The notes beneath the pieces are model-generated. The model did no database searches, was not told the DNA's origin, and saw only the letters and a list, made by a program, of their open reading frames with translations. A program made the position numbers and the translations under genes. 10,548 nt of DNA from Elusimicrobia bacterium CG08_land_8_20_14_0_20_59_10 (GTDB lineage Bacteria > Elusimicrobiota > Elusimicrobia > Elusimicrobiales > UBA9959), in the NCBI GenBank assembly GCA_002779045.1, contig PEXO01000062.1, positions 4,241 to 14,788 on the forward strand, given 5' to 3'. Positions 1 to 6,115 of the stretch are shown here, piece by piece (positions within the stretch are counted from its first letter, which is position 1; each line of letters begins with the position of its first letter).

Positions 1-1
1 C

Positions 2-1171
2 ACCCGCTTCCACGAGCGCCACATCCTCAGTAATTCCCCGCCGGCCGCGGAGTTCCGCGCCTTCTGCCGCGCCAATGCCGGCTGGCTTGAGGACTACGCG
101 GCCTTCCGCCGCCTCAAAGACACCCACAACTGGACTTCCTGGACGCACTGGGGACCCCCGCTGAAAGCGCACGACGCGCAAGCCCTGCGCGAACTGCACG
201 AACGCGAAGAGCAACAGTTGGTCTTCTTCAAATACCTGCAGTGGTGCATTCACCGCCAGTGGGCCGCAGCCCGCGCGCGCGCGTCCGAACTGGGCATAAA
301 ACTGCTCGGGGACCTGCCCTTTATGGTCAGCCAGGAGAGTTCCGACGTCTGGGCGCGGCAGAACGAATTCCTGCTGGACCGGGAGATAGGCGCGCCGCCG
401 GACGCGTTCAGCGAAACCGGCCAGCGCTGGGGCCTGCCGGCCTATAACTGGAACGCGGTGGAGGCGGGGAATTTCGACTGGTGGCGCGCCAGGGTAAAGA
501 AGGCCTCCGAGTTCTACGATCTTTTCCGCATAGACCACATGGTGGGTTTCTTCCGCACCTGGGTGATACCGCGCGACGTCTCGCGGAAGCCCGGCTTCGA
601 CATACAGGACGATCACGGCGCGCGCGGGCGCGGCAGGAGGTTCCTGAAGGCTGTTTCTTCTGCGGGCCCCATGCTGCCCGTGGCCGAGGACCTGGGGGTT
701 ATACCGCCCTATGTCAAAGAAGTACTGGCGGAGCTGGAGATACCCGGCTACAAGGTAATGCGCTGGGAAAAAGGCGCAGACGGCTATTACATACGGCCGG
801 AAACATACCCGGCGGTTTCACTGGCCGCCTCCTCCACGCATGACAATGAACCGCTGGCCGACTGGTGGGAAACCGTGGACCCGGCGGAGAAAAAACTTTT
901 CTGGAAACTTATCTCCGGCGAAACCGGCAGGCCGCCCGCTTATTCAAAAGCCCGCGAAAAAGCCCTGGGCTCGCTGCTGTCGGCCGCCTCGCGCATAGTC
1001 GTACTGCCGATACAGGACATAGTCGGTTCCAGGGACCGCGTGAACACCCCCGGAACGCTGGGCGGCCATAACTGGACCTATCGTTTCCCTGCGGCGGCCG
1101 AGGACTTCCTGAAAAAATACGCGGACACCGCCGAAAGTTTCGCGGCGCTGGTAAAGGAGAAACGCGGATGA
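2..1171 (+). CDS. malQ: 4-alpha-glucanotransferase (GH77, amylomaltase), 5' end outside window
   Basis: Transfers alpha-1,4-glucan segments between malto-oligosaccharides in cytoplasmic glycogen/maltodextrin metabolism. The frame is open from base 2, so the gene enters from the left and only the C-terminal ~389 residues are present. The internal TTG at 218 is not a real start, because family sequence continues upstream of it (ETN-like Trp-rich helix around bases 130-160). All three GH77 catalytic acids are visible: the nucleophile Asp in RIDHMVGF (codon 533-535), the acid/base Glu in PVAEDLG (686-688) and the transition-state-stabilising Asp in STHDNEP (842-844). The conserved GDLPF...SSDVWA segment lies at about 310-350. 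Of 13 Ile codons after base 218, 11 are ATA. The stop overlaps the next start as ATGA, so the downstream tatT-like gene is probably translationally coupled. Identity is secure; the missing N-terminus cannot be assessed. Confidence 0.95.
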   Translation, partial: TRFHERHILSNSPPAAEFRAFCRANAGWLEDYAAFRRLKDTHNWTSWTHWGPPLKAHDAQALRELHEREEQQLVFFKYLQWCIHRQWAAARARASELGIKLLGDLPFMVSQESSDVWARQNEFLLDREIGAPPDAFSETGQRWGLPAYNWNAVEAGNFDWWRARVKKASEFYDLFRIDHMVGFFRTWVIPRDVSRKPGFDIQDDHGARGRGRRFLKAVSSAGPMLPVAEDLGVIPPYVKEVLAELEIPGYKVMRWEKGADGYYIRPETYPAVSLAASSTHDNEPLADWWETVDPAEKKLFWKLISGETGRPPAYSKAREKALGSLLSAASRIVVLPIQDIVGSRDRVNTPGTLGGHNWTYRFPAAAEDFLKKYADTAESFAALVKEKRG

Positions 1172-2025
1172 GAGCTGCAAGTCACAAGCCGGAAGGGACC
1201 TGCCTCAATAAGACCCTGTGCGCTATACGCTGTACGCTGTACGCTTCCATATTTTTATCCGGCTGCTCCCTCAACCGCACGGCCGCGCGCGTCACCTCGG
1301 ACGTGATAGACAAGGGCCTGCCCGCGGTCTTCAGCCAGGCCGACTGGCAATACGCCAAAGAAGCGCTGCCCGCCAATTTACAGTTGATGGAGATACTGCT
1401 GGAGAACGACCCCGGAAATAAGACGCTGCTCATAAACGCCGCGCAGGGCTTCTGCGGCTATGCGCTGCTGTTCCTGGAGGAAGAGAGCCCGGAGCGGGCC
1501 TCCGCCTTCTACCTGAAGGGTCGGAGCTTCGCCGTCCGCGCGCTGGACGGCGCCACTGCCCGGACCGCGAAAAAAACCGACGCCCCCGCGCTTTTCTGGG
1601 CCACCTTCTGCAGGGCTTCCCGCATAAACATAAACCGGGACGACCCCGAGGCCATAGCCGAGCTGCCCTCGCTTGAACCGGCGGCCCTGAAACTGCTGCA
1701 GCTGGACCCCGGCTACTACTACAACGGCGCGCAGAGCATACTGGGCGCCTATTACGCCATAAGGCCGCGCATGCTGGGCGGCAGCCCGGAAAAAGCGAAA
1801 GAGTATTTCGAACTGGCGCTGAAAGGCGGCGGGGAAAAGTTCCTGATGAACCGCTACATGTACGCAAGCATGGCGGCCGTGGCCGCGCAGGACCAGGAAC
1901 TTTTTGCGGAACAGCTGAATTATGTTATAGCCGCCGAACCGCGGGAAGGCGTCACGCGCCTGGCCGACGAAGTGGCAAAAATAAAAGCTAAAAAGCTCCT
2001 GGAGGAAAAAGATGAACTTTTCTAA
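1168..2025 (+). CDS. tatT: TRAP transporter TatT-like periplasmic lipoprotein
   Basis: A 285-residue protein resembling the TRAP transporter T-component (TatT) family: helical, TPR-like, lipid-anchored proteins that partner a DctP-type receptor, as described for Treponema pallidum TatT. Seen here: a lipobox LSGC with the acceptor Cys at residue 33, then an almost wholly helical sequence with repeated Ala/Leu-rich helix pairs. The segment GYYYNGAQSILGAYYAIRPR at residues 182-201 is followed by MLGGSPEKAKEYFELAL. The start ATG lies in the malQ stop (ATGA) with AGGAGA at 1155-1160, 7 nt upstream, and no other ATG, GTG or TTG is in frame before the lipobox. The first 25 residues are poor for a signal peptide (two Cys and an Arg next to the hydrophobic stretch) and are partly encoded by a 7-bp repeat. 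All 12 Ile codons are ATA. The gene overlaps dctP by 14 bp. Family call is good; the ligand is unknown. Confidence 0.82.
   Translation: MRAASHKPEGTCLNKTLCAIRCTLYASIFLSGCSLNRTAARVTSDVIDKGLPAVFSQADWQYAKEALPANLQLMEILLENDPGNKTLLINAAQGFCGYALLFLEEESPERASAFYLKGRSFAVRALDGATARTAKKTDAPALFWATFCRASRININRDDPEAIAELPSLEPAALKLLQLDPGYYYNGAQSILGAYYAIRPRMLGGSPEKAKEYFELALKGGGEKFLMNRYMYASMAAVAAQDQELFAEQLNYVIAAEPREGVTRLADEVAKIKAKKLLEEKDELF
1215..1245 (+). repeat. 7-bp tandem repeat inside the tatT signal-peptide region
   Basis: Two exact GCTGTAC units (1229-1235, 1236-1242) follow GCTATAC (1222-1228) and a degenerate CCTGTGC (1215-1221), ending in GCT. The repeat is not a multiple of three, so each copy is read in a different frame, giving the odd C-A-I-R-C-T-L-Y-A peptide. 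A second, looser 7-bp pattern (GCTGCAA GTCACAA GC) sits just upstream at about 1173-1188. Short heptamer families of this kind usually lie between genes, so this may be an intergenic repeat captured by the reading frame. Confidence 0.6.
2001..2005 (+). promoter_or_regulatory. Shine-Dalgarno of dctP inside tatT
   Basis: GGAGG lies 6 nt before the ATG at 2012, within the last codons of tatT. It fixes the dctP start and supports coupled translation of receptor and lipoprotein. Confidence 0.7.
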
Positions 2026-3022
2026 GAACCTCGCCGTGCTCTGCGCGGCGCTCATTCTGGCCGCAGGCCCTGCGCGGGCGGGGACCCTGATAAAGCTGGC
2101 CACGCTGGCCCCGGACGGCTCCACCTGGATGAAGGCCATGAAGCAGTTCGCCTCCGAGGTGACGGAAAAGACCGCCGGCCGCGTGAAGTTCAGGATCTAC
2201 GCCGGCGGGGTTTCCGGCGATGAAAAGGACGTGGTGAGAAAGATCCGCCTGGGCCAGCTGCAGGCGGGCGGCTTCACCGGCGTGGGCATAGGCGAGGTGG
2301 CTCCCGAAGCGCGCCTGCTCGACACTCCTTTCCTCTTCAAGAACGCCAAAGAGATCGACCACGTCTATAAAACGATGGACGGCGACCTGCGCAAGATATT
2401 CGAAAGCCGCGGCTACATACTGCTCGGCTGGGCCGAGGTGGGCATAGTCAACGTTTTTTCCAATTCGCCGATAACAAAACCCGAGAACCTGAAGGATATT
2501 AAGATATGGCTGTGGGAAGGCGACCCCATAGCGGAAGAGATGTTCTCCGCGCTGAAGGTAAAGCCCATACCGCTCTCCATCACCGACGTGATGACCTCAC
2601 TGCAGACCGGCATGGTGGATTCCGTTTACGGCTCCCCGCTTTCGGTGATAGCGCTGCAGTGGTTCACAAAGATGAAGTATGTTTTCTCGCTGCCTATAAC
2701 CAACGCTTCCGGCGCGGTCCTGCTCGCGAAAAAAGCCTTCGATAAGCTCTCAAAAGAGGACCAGACGACCCTGCTGGAGCTGGGGGAAAAGCATTTCCGC
2801 GAGCTGACGCTGGCCAGCCGCAGGGACAACGAGAAATCGATGGGGATATTAAAAGCGAAAAAGCTGGTGTTCACCGACCCCGCCAGCCCCGCCGTGGTGG
2901 CAGAGTTCGAGAAAGCCGGCGACGACGCCCGCAAGGCGCTGGTAGGCAAACTCTACTCCAAAGAGCTGCTGGACAAAGTGCAGACCGCCCTCAAAACCTT
3001 CCGCTCCGCCAAGAAGAACTAA
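2012..3022 (+). CDS. dctP: TRAP transporter substrate-binding protein (DctP family, TatP-like)
   Basis: A periplasmic solute receptor of 336 residues, the usual DctP length. Residues 1-23 form a Sec signal peptide (Lys at 5, hydrophobic core 7-18, ARA then Gly for signal peptidase I). The mature start IKLATLAPDGSTW, the segment EARLLDTPFLFKNAKE at about 99-114 and the hinge segment LQTGMVDSVYGSPL at 197-210 are characteristic. In typical carboxylate-binding DctP proteins the motif after PENLKG is KIR; here residues 164-168 read KIWLW, so the usual carboxylate-clamping Arg is replaced by Trp166. From family knowledge this fits the TatP-like subgroup that works with a TatT partner and probably binds a non-dicarboxylate ligand (inference). 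No DctQ/DctM genes follow; the next gene is convergent 19 bp away, with only an A-rich stretch and no clear hairpin terminator between. Confidence 0.93.
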   Translation: MNFSKNLAVLCAALILAAGPARAGTLIKLATLAPDGSTWMKAMKQFASEVTEKTAGRVKFRIYAGGVSGDEKDVVRKIRLGQLQAGGFTGVGIGEVAPEARLLDTPFLFKNAKEIDHVYKTMDGDLRKIFESRGYILLGWAEVGIVNVFSNSPITKPENLKDIKIWLWEGDPIAEEMFSALKVKPIPLSITDVMTSLQTGMVDSVYGSPLSVIALQWFTKMKYVFSLPITNASGAVLLAKKAFDKLSKEDQTTLLELGEKHFRELTLASRRDNEKSMGILKAKKLVFTDPASPAVVAEFEKAGDDARKALVGKLYSKELLDKVQTALKTFRSAKKN

Positions 3023-3041
3023 CCCCTCTCAATAAAAAAAA

Positions 3042-3839
3042 TCAAAATCTTACTCCTTTGCCTTTCTGCGTCAGACTCCGCCCTGTCTTGCCACGCAGCA
3101 GGTAACCGCGTTGCAGGAGATATGGCTCGTACACTTTCGCTATCCAGTTTGAATCCTCGCCCACAAAAGCCGAGAGGGCATCCAGCCCGAGGGTGTCATG
3201 CTGCTGGAGTATCTCAATAATCTTGCGGTCAGTGCCATCAAGTCCGTCATCAGTGACGCCATTGCGGTCCATAACTTCCTTCACCTCACTGTCGGTAACT
3301 TCCGCAACCTTGTTGGCTATCGCATAGTCATTAACCTGGAAGATAAGGTTGCCGGCAATGCGCGGCACGTTCTTGCACCGCTTGGCCAGCGCTATGATAG
3401 CGTCGTTAGTGTAGTTAGCTGCGCCCATCTTCGACACCATGCCTTTGACAATCTCTATCATCTGCATGCCGGTGTACGCCGGGATGGTGAATTTCAGGGT
3501 GAAGCGGTCTATCAGCGGCTTAGCTAACGCGCCAGGCTCCGTAGTGGCGCCCACCACTATCAGAGGATTCAGATAGATGGTTAAGGTTGGATCCGTAGGC
3601 GATTGCACCTGTCTGTCCTCCATGATAGGGTACAGCAGCTCCGCTATCTCTTTAGACACGGAGTGGATCTCATCGATGAACAGCATCGCACCACAGTCCG
3701 GGGTCTTCAGCAACTCCTTAAGCTGCTCAGGCTTCTTGAGTTCCTGCCCGACGAACTTGAACAGCGGCAGATTGAGTGTCTTCGCCATAATCATTGCCAC
3801 TGTGGTCTTGCCGGTGCCAGGCTGGCCACTAAATAGCAT
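3042..3839 (-). CDS. RuvB-like AAA+ ATPase, 5' end frameshifted
   Basis: A RuvB-family AAA+ motor with its DNA-binding C-terminal domain. Seen from Met at 3839: Walker A GQPGTGKTT (5-13), Walker B MLFIDEIH (52-59), sensor 1 GATTEPGAL (97-105), PLIDRF (108-113; keeps the second Arg of the PLRDRF arginine-finger motif but not the first), sensor 2 NVPRIAGNL and a winged helix GLDALSAFVGED...VYEPYLLQRGYLLR matching the RuvB C-terminus. Met3839 is not the natural start: the same frame reads LLEHIQAAKVKGVLPPH directly upstream, matching RuvB before Walker A, but offers no ATG, GTG or TTG. The missing N-terminus is in another frame (3896-3964). At 265 residues it is shorter than canonical RuvB (about 335), and the GATTR Arg is Glu, so it is a divergent accessory paralogue rather than the housekeeping helicase. 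It lies downstream of the DUF4062 gene, on the same strand. Ile codons are mixed. Confidence 0.8.
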   Translation of the reverse strand: MLFSGQPGTGKTTVAMIMAKTLNLPLFKFVGQELKKPEQLKELLKTPDCGAMLFIDEIHSVSKEIAELLYPIMEDRQVQSPTDPTLTIYLNPLIVVGATTEPGALAKPLIDRFTLKFTIPAYTGMQMIEIVKGMVSKMGAANYTNDAIIALAKRCKNVPRIAGNLIFQVNDYAIANKVAEVTDSEVKEVMDRNGVTDDGLDGTDRKIIEILQQHDTLGLDALSAFVGEDSNWIAKVYEPYLLQRGYLLRGKTGRSLTQKGKGVRF

Positions 3840-3895
3840 ATGCGGCGGCAGTACTCCCTTAACTTTGGCCGCCTGGATATGTTCCAGCAGCCGGG

Positions 3896-3925
3896 CTGGA
3901 GCATATCGCGCTGGAGCATATCGCG
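3896..3925. repeat. Perfect 15-bp tandem duplication in the RuvB-like 5' region
   Basis: CTGGAGCATATCGCG occurs twice back to back (3896-3910, 3911-3925), and the first three bases CTG follow again. On the coding strand it duplicates codons for RDMLQ without itself shifting the frame; the 2-bp discrepancy lies immediately beside it. The pattern suggests replication slippage or an imprecise local rearrangement. Confidence 0.85.
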
Positions 3926-3964
3926 CTGTTCGTCGGCCGGAAGTTCCTCGAAGTCCGCCGCCAT
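3896..3964 (-). pseudogene. Out-of-frame N-terminal piece of the RuvB-like gene
   Basis: From ATG at 3964 the minus strand encodes MAADFEELPADEQRDMLQ, preceded in frame by IKNYIGPK, which resembles the YIGQ segment at the RuvB N-terminus. After the second CAG (3898-3896) two surplus bases (CC, 3895-3894) must be skipped to enter the main frame at CGG CTG CTG GAA. Joining the two gives a continuous RuvB-like N-terminus. The true start may be ATG 3964, 29 bp after the upstream gene's stop, or an earlier non-ATG codon; no good Shine-Dalgarno decides. A lesion, or a sequencing/assembly error, are both possible. No classical slippery heptamer is present, so programmed frameshifting is unlikely. 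Confidence 0.6.
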
Positions 3965-3993
3965 TTTGGGGCCTATGTAGTTTTTTATTTGGA

Positions 3994-5520
3994 TTATGAG
4001 TTCTTCCTTGTGAGCAAGGCGCGGCCTGCGGCGGTGAGTCGGTACTTCTGCAGACGGCTATTGGGCTTGCCGGGGCGGGTCATTTCAATGGTTTGATCAC
4101 CCAGGAGAACGCGGATAACCTTATTTAATTGGCCTGAAATTTCCTTTTGGCCGAGGCGTGCAGACAACTCAGACTTTCCCAAAGGTGATGCCGTAAGCTG
4201 GCGCAAAACCCGGATTTCCAAGGACTCTGGCTGCGACTCTGGCTGCGACTCTGGCTGTGACTTGGCCCCGGATTGACTCTTCTCTCCCCCAACCGCCTCA
4301 AATGCCTGCTCCGGTTTGCGGCGGATAGTGACCACAAAGCCGTCGGTAAGGCTGAACTCCGGTTCGGCAAGACCTGCATCCCGGCAGCGCGTAATCATGT
4401 CCCCCGTGCCGGTGCCCATGCGTTCGATGTATTTAGTGAGGTAAAGCGGTTCGGCCAGCAGGGGATTCCAGGGCACCGAGCCATGCGGGTGGCGCAGTTT
4501 CTTCAGTGTGAGCGAGGGCGGCAGAGTGCCTGGATTCCAGACCTCCAGCCGGTCGGAAAAAAGCATAACCTGGACACTGCCGTTGCTGGTGTAATCCCGG
4601 TGCGCCACGGCATTAACGACAGCTTCGCGCACAACTTCCGGGGGGATCTCGTAGGCAACAGGCGCCCGTGAACTGTTCGCCCTCGTGCCGACGGCAAGAT
4701 TGATCTTCGATAGGACGAAATCCACCGCATGGTCCACTAAATCAAATACCGTGCCTTTGTATGTCTGATAGGAAGGGATAGGTTTTGTCGCCACGGTGCC
4801 GTGGAAATGCGCGCACTTCACTTCCGAGGAGACCAGGAACCGCTGCGGCTGCCGCGCGAACAACAACACGGCGGCGTTGACCAACCCGCCCTTATCGAGA
4901 AGGTTTAAGTGGGTCAGAAGGTCTTCCGGAGAGGCCGCCTCGCTGAGCGGGAGGCCTCTGGCACGGCGGGCATCAAGAATGAAGCGGCGCATTTTTCCTT
5001 CATCCAGATCCTCCAGCGCAGCCCCGGGACACAGAGCGGCATCGAACGGCCCGGTGCGGATCAGTTCCCGGTCTTCAAGCACCTGCACCAACGCGGAATA
5101 AACGTCGGTGAGCAGTTCCGCGCTCGTTCCGAACCGGCGCCGAATAAGTTCCGCCCCGGCCCGGCGGATGAGCGCCTGCATCTTCGGATGTTTGGCTCCA
5201 TCCTCCGCCCCTTTTACAAAGATCAGCCGCGCCTTATGCAGCCCGGAGGCGGTATTAAATTCGCGCTCTGTTGGTGAAAAGCCGTCGGCGTCCTCAAACC
5301 CGTACTCGTCGCCGAATAAGCCGAGGTAGATGTCGCACTGTTCCACTTCATGCAGATAGACTTTGTCCGCCCTGCGGTCGGCAGCGGGCACATCCTCAAA
5401 CAAAAACGGCTCAAAAAACCGGCGCATAAGGGCATCGCCGCGCAGATAAGCGCGCAGCGCGGCCCGTTCCGTTGCGAATTCCTTTTGCGCGCTGCTTATG
5501 AATATGCGAATAGGTCTCAT
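3994..5520 (-). CDS. DUF4062 / AlbA-like / GHKL ATPase / winged-helix protein
   Basis: About 508 residues (numbering below counts from the longer Met at 5526). Residues 6-110 form a DUF4062 domain (IRIFISSAQKEFATERAAL, CDIYLGLFGDEYG, SPTEREFNTA, LIFVKG), a TIR/STAND-associated fold found in signalling and defence proteins. Residues 175-275 match the segment that follows the AlbA_2 (Schlafen-like) domain in AlbA-type regulators (NAAVLLFARQPQRF). Residues 296-400 form a GHKL/HATPase_c_4 ATP-binding domain: N-box EAVVNAVAHRDY (301-312), DRLEVWNPG (325-333), ERMGTGTGDM (368-377). A SQPE-repeat linker (423-434) leads to winged-helix domains (437-508). AlbA_2 itself appears replaced by DUF4062. Met3 (5520) is preferred because AGGGG sits 6 nt before it but directly abuts Met1. 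A weak minus-strand -10-like TAGAAT lies just upstream. Only about 2 of 19 Ile codons are ATA, unlike the flanking genes. Likely a regulator or defence component; function unproven. Confidence 0.85.
   Translation of the reverse strand: MRPIRIFISSAQKEFATERAALRAYLRGDALMRRFFEPFLFEDVPAADRRADKVYLHEVEQCDIYLGLFGDEYGFEDADGFSPTEREFNTASGLHKARLIFVKGAEDGAKHPKMQALIRRAGAELIRRRFGTSAELLTDVYSALVQVLEDRELIRTGPFDAALCPGAALEDLDEGKMRRFILDARRARGLPLSEAASPEDLLTHLNLLDKGGLVNAAVLLFARQPQRFLVSSEVKCAHFHGTVATKPIPSYQTYKGTVFDLVDHAVDFVLSKINLAVGTRANSSRAPVAYEIPPEVVREAVVNAVAHRDYTSNGSVQVMLFSDRLEVWNPGTLPPSLTLKKLRHPHGSVPWNPLLAEPLYLTKYIERMGTGTGDMITRCRDAGLAEPEFSLTDGFVVTIRRKPEQAFEAVGGEKSQSGAKSQPESQPESQPESLEIRVLRQLTASPLGKSELSARLGQKEISGQLNKVIRVLLGDQTIEMTRPGKPNSRLQKYRLTAAGRALLTRKNS
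4223..4258. repeat. 12-bp tandem repeat encoding SQPE linker
   Basis: Three near-exact copies of GACTCTGGCTGC (last base T in the third) encode SQPE-SQPE-SQPE on the minus strand, followed by a decayed fourth copy. Such in-frame Ser/Gln/Pro/Glu repeats are common as length-variable linkers between the ATP-binding and winged-helix parts of AlbA/Fic-type accessory proteins. Confidence 0.85.
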
Positions 5521-5526
5521 AAACAT

Positions 5527-5531
5527 CCCCT
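5527..5531 (-). promoter_or_regulatory. Shine-Dalgarno deciding the DUF4062 gene start
   Basis: AGGGG on the minus strand touches the ATG at 5526 (0 nt spacing) but is 6 nt from the ATG at 5520, so the latter is the better start. Confidence 0.5.
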
Positions 5532-5687
5532 GAGCTGAGTCAATTCTATTAAATCCATAGCAAAATTACACGATGCTGATGGAAAGTTATATGTGCTTTT
5601 TGGAAGCGCTATTTTTAAAGCTTTAACCGCCGGGGTGTCGAGGTGCTCCCCGTGTCGTTCGCCAGCGGCAAGCAACCCTTGGCGGTA

Positions 5688-6113
5688 TTATTTGAATTCT
5701 TTCCAGTAGCGGGGGACCATGTATTTTTCGAAGGCCATAGCCTCGTAGAAGCCGGGGCGGCCGCAGGGGACCAGCGTGCCCTTGGCGCCGCGGGCGCGGC
5801 TCCAGTCCTCGAAGGCCGCCACCATCGTTTTGGCAATACCGCGCTTGCGGTATTCCTCAGGCACTATAAGTTCCTCTATGATGCCGGCCCGGCACTCGAA
5901 GTCCACTTCCAGCCGGCAGGAACCGGTCATGAAGCCGGCAATCGGGCCGCCCGGCCCGTCCGTGGCCAGCATCTTGAAGTAGTTATCGTCACGGATAAAC
6001 TCCGACAGCACGCCTCGCAGGCCTTCGCCCACGTGGCCCTGGTAAAGCACCGTCAGCAGGCGCATTATCTCTTCCTCGTCGGCCGCCCCGGGCGTTCTGT
6101 AGGTAATATCCAT
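5688..6113 (-). CDS. GNAT-family N-acetyltransferase
   Basis: A 141-residue single-domain GNAT enzyme that would transfer acetyl from acetyl-CoA to an amine. Motif A is clear: beta strand IIEELIVPEEY then RKRGIA (89-94) for the pyrophosphate loop, with the following helix TMVAAFEDW. A late Tyr in GFYEAMAFEKY (121-131) sits where the general acid usually lies. The ATG is only 2 bp after the glmS stop, with a weak GGTGGA upstream, so expression probably depends on glmS transcription and coupled translation. The substrate is unknown. Position next to glmS allows the idea of an amino-sugar substrate such as glucosamine-6-phosphate, but single-domain GNATs are too diverse to claim this. Ile codons are mixed. 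No clear terminator follows before 5527. Confidence 0.88.
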   Translation of the reverse strand: MDITYRTPGAADEEEIMRLLTVLYQGHVGEGLRGVLSEFIRDDNYFKMLATDGPGGPIAGFMTGSCRLEVDFECRAGIIEELIVPEEYRKRGIAKTMVAAFEDWSRARGAKGTLVPCGRPGFYEAMAFEKYMVPRYWKEFK

Positions 6114-6115
6114 GG

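Noticed and set aside
1378..2139. A 253-codon open frame on the - strand opposite tatT and dctP
   Set aside because: It spans two real genes on the other strand, has shadow-like composition and no recognisable motif or ribosome binding site.
3023..3041. A-rich stretch between dctP and the RuvB-like gene as a bidirectional terminator
   Set aside because: There is a run of A but no inverted repeat beside it that would form a stem.
4223..4258. Three 12-bp repeats as a possible CRISPR-like or iteron array
   Set aside because: The units are contiguous, without spacers, in frame and encode a SQPE linker typical of this protein type.
5615..5626. Perfect palindrome TTAAAGCTTTAA upstream of the DUF4062 gene
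   Set aside because: A 12-bp palindrome is expected a few times per 10 kb by chance, and it is about 95 bp from the start with no second copy.
3023..5640. Direct repeats or attachment sites bounding the accessory block
   Set aside because: By eye I found no matching sequence at the two ends, nor any integrase or transposase gene, so no insertion boundary can be claimed.
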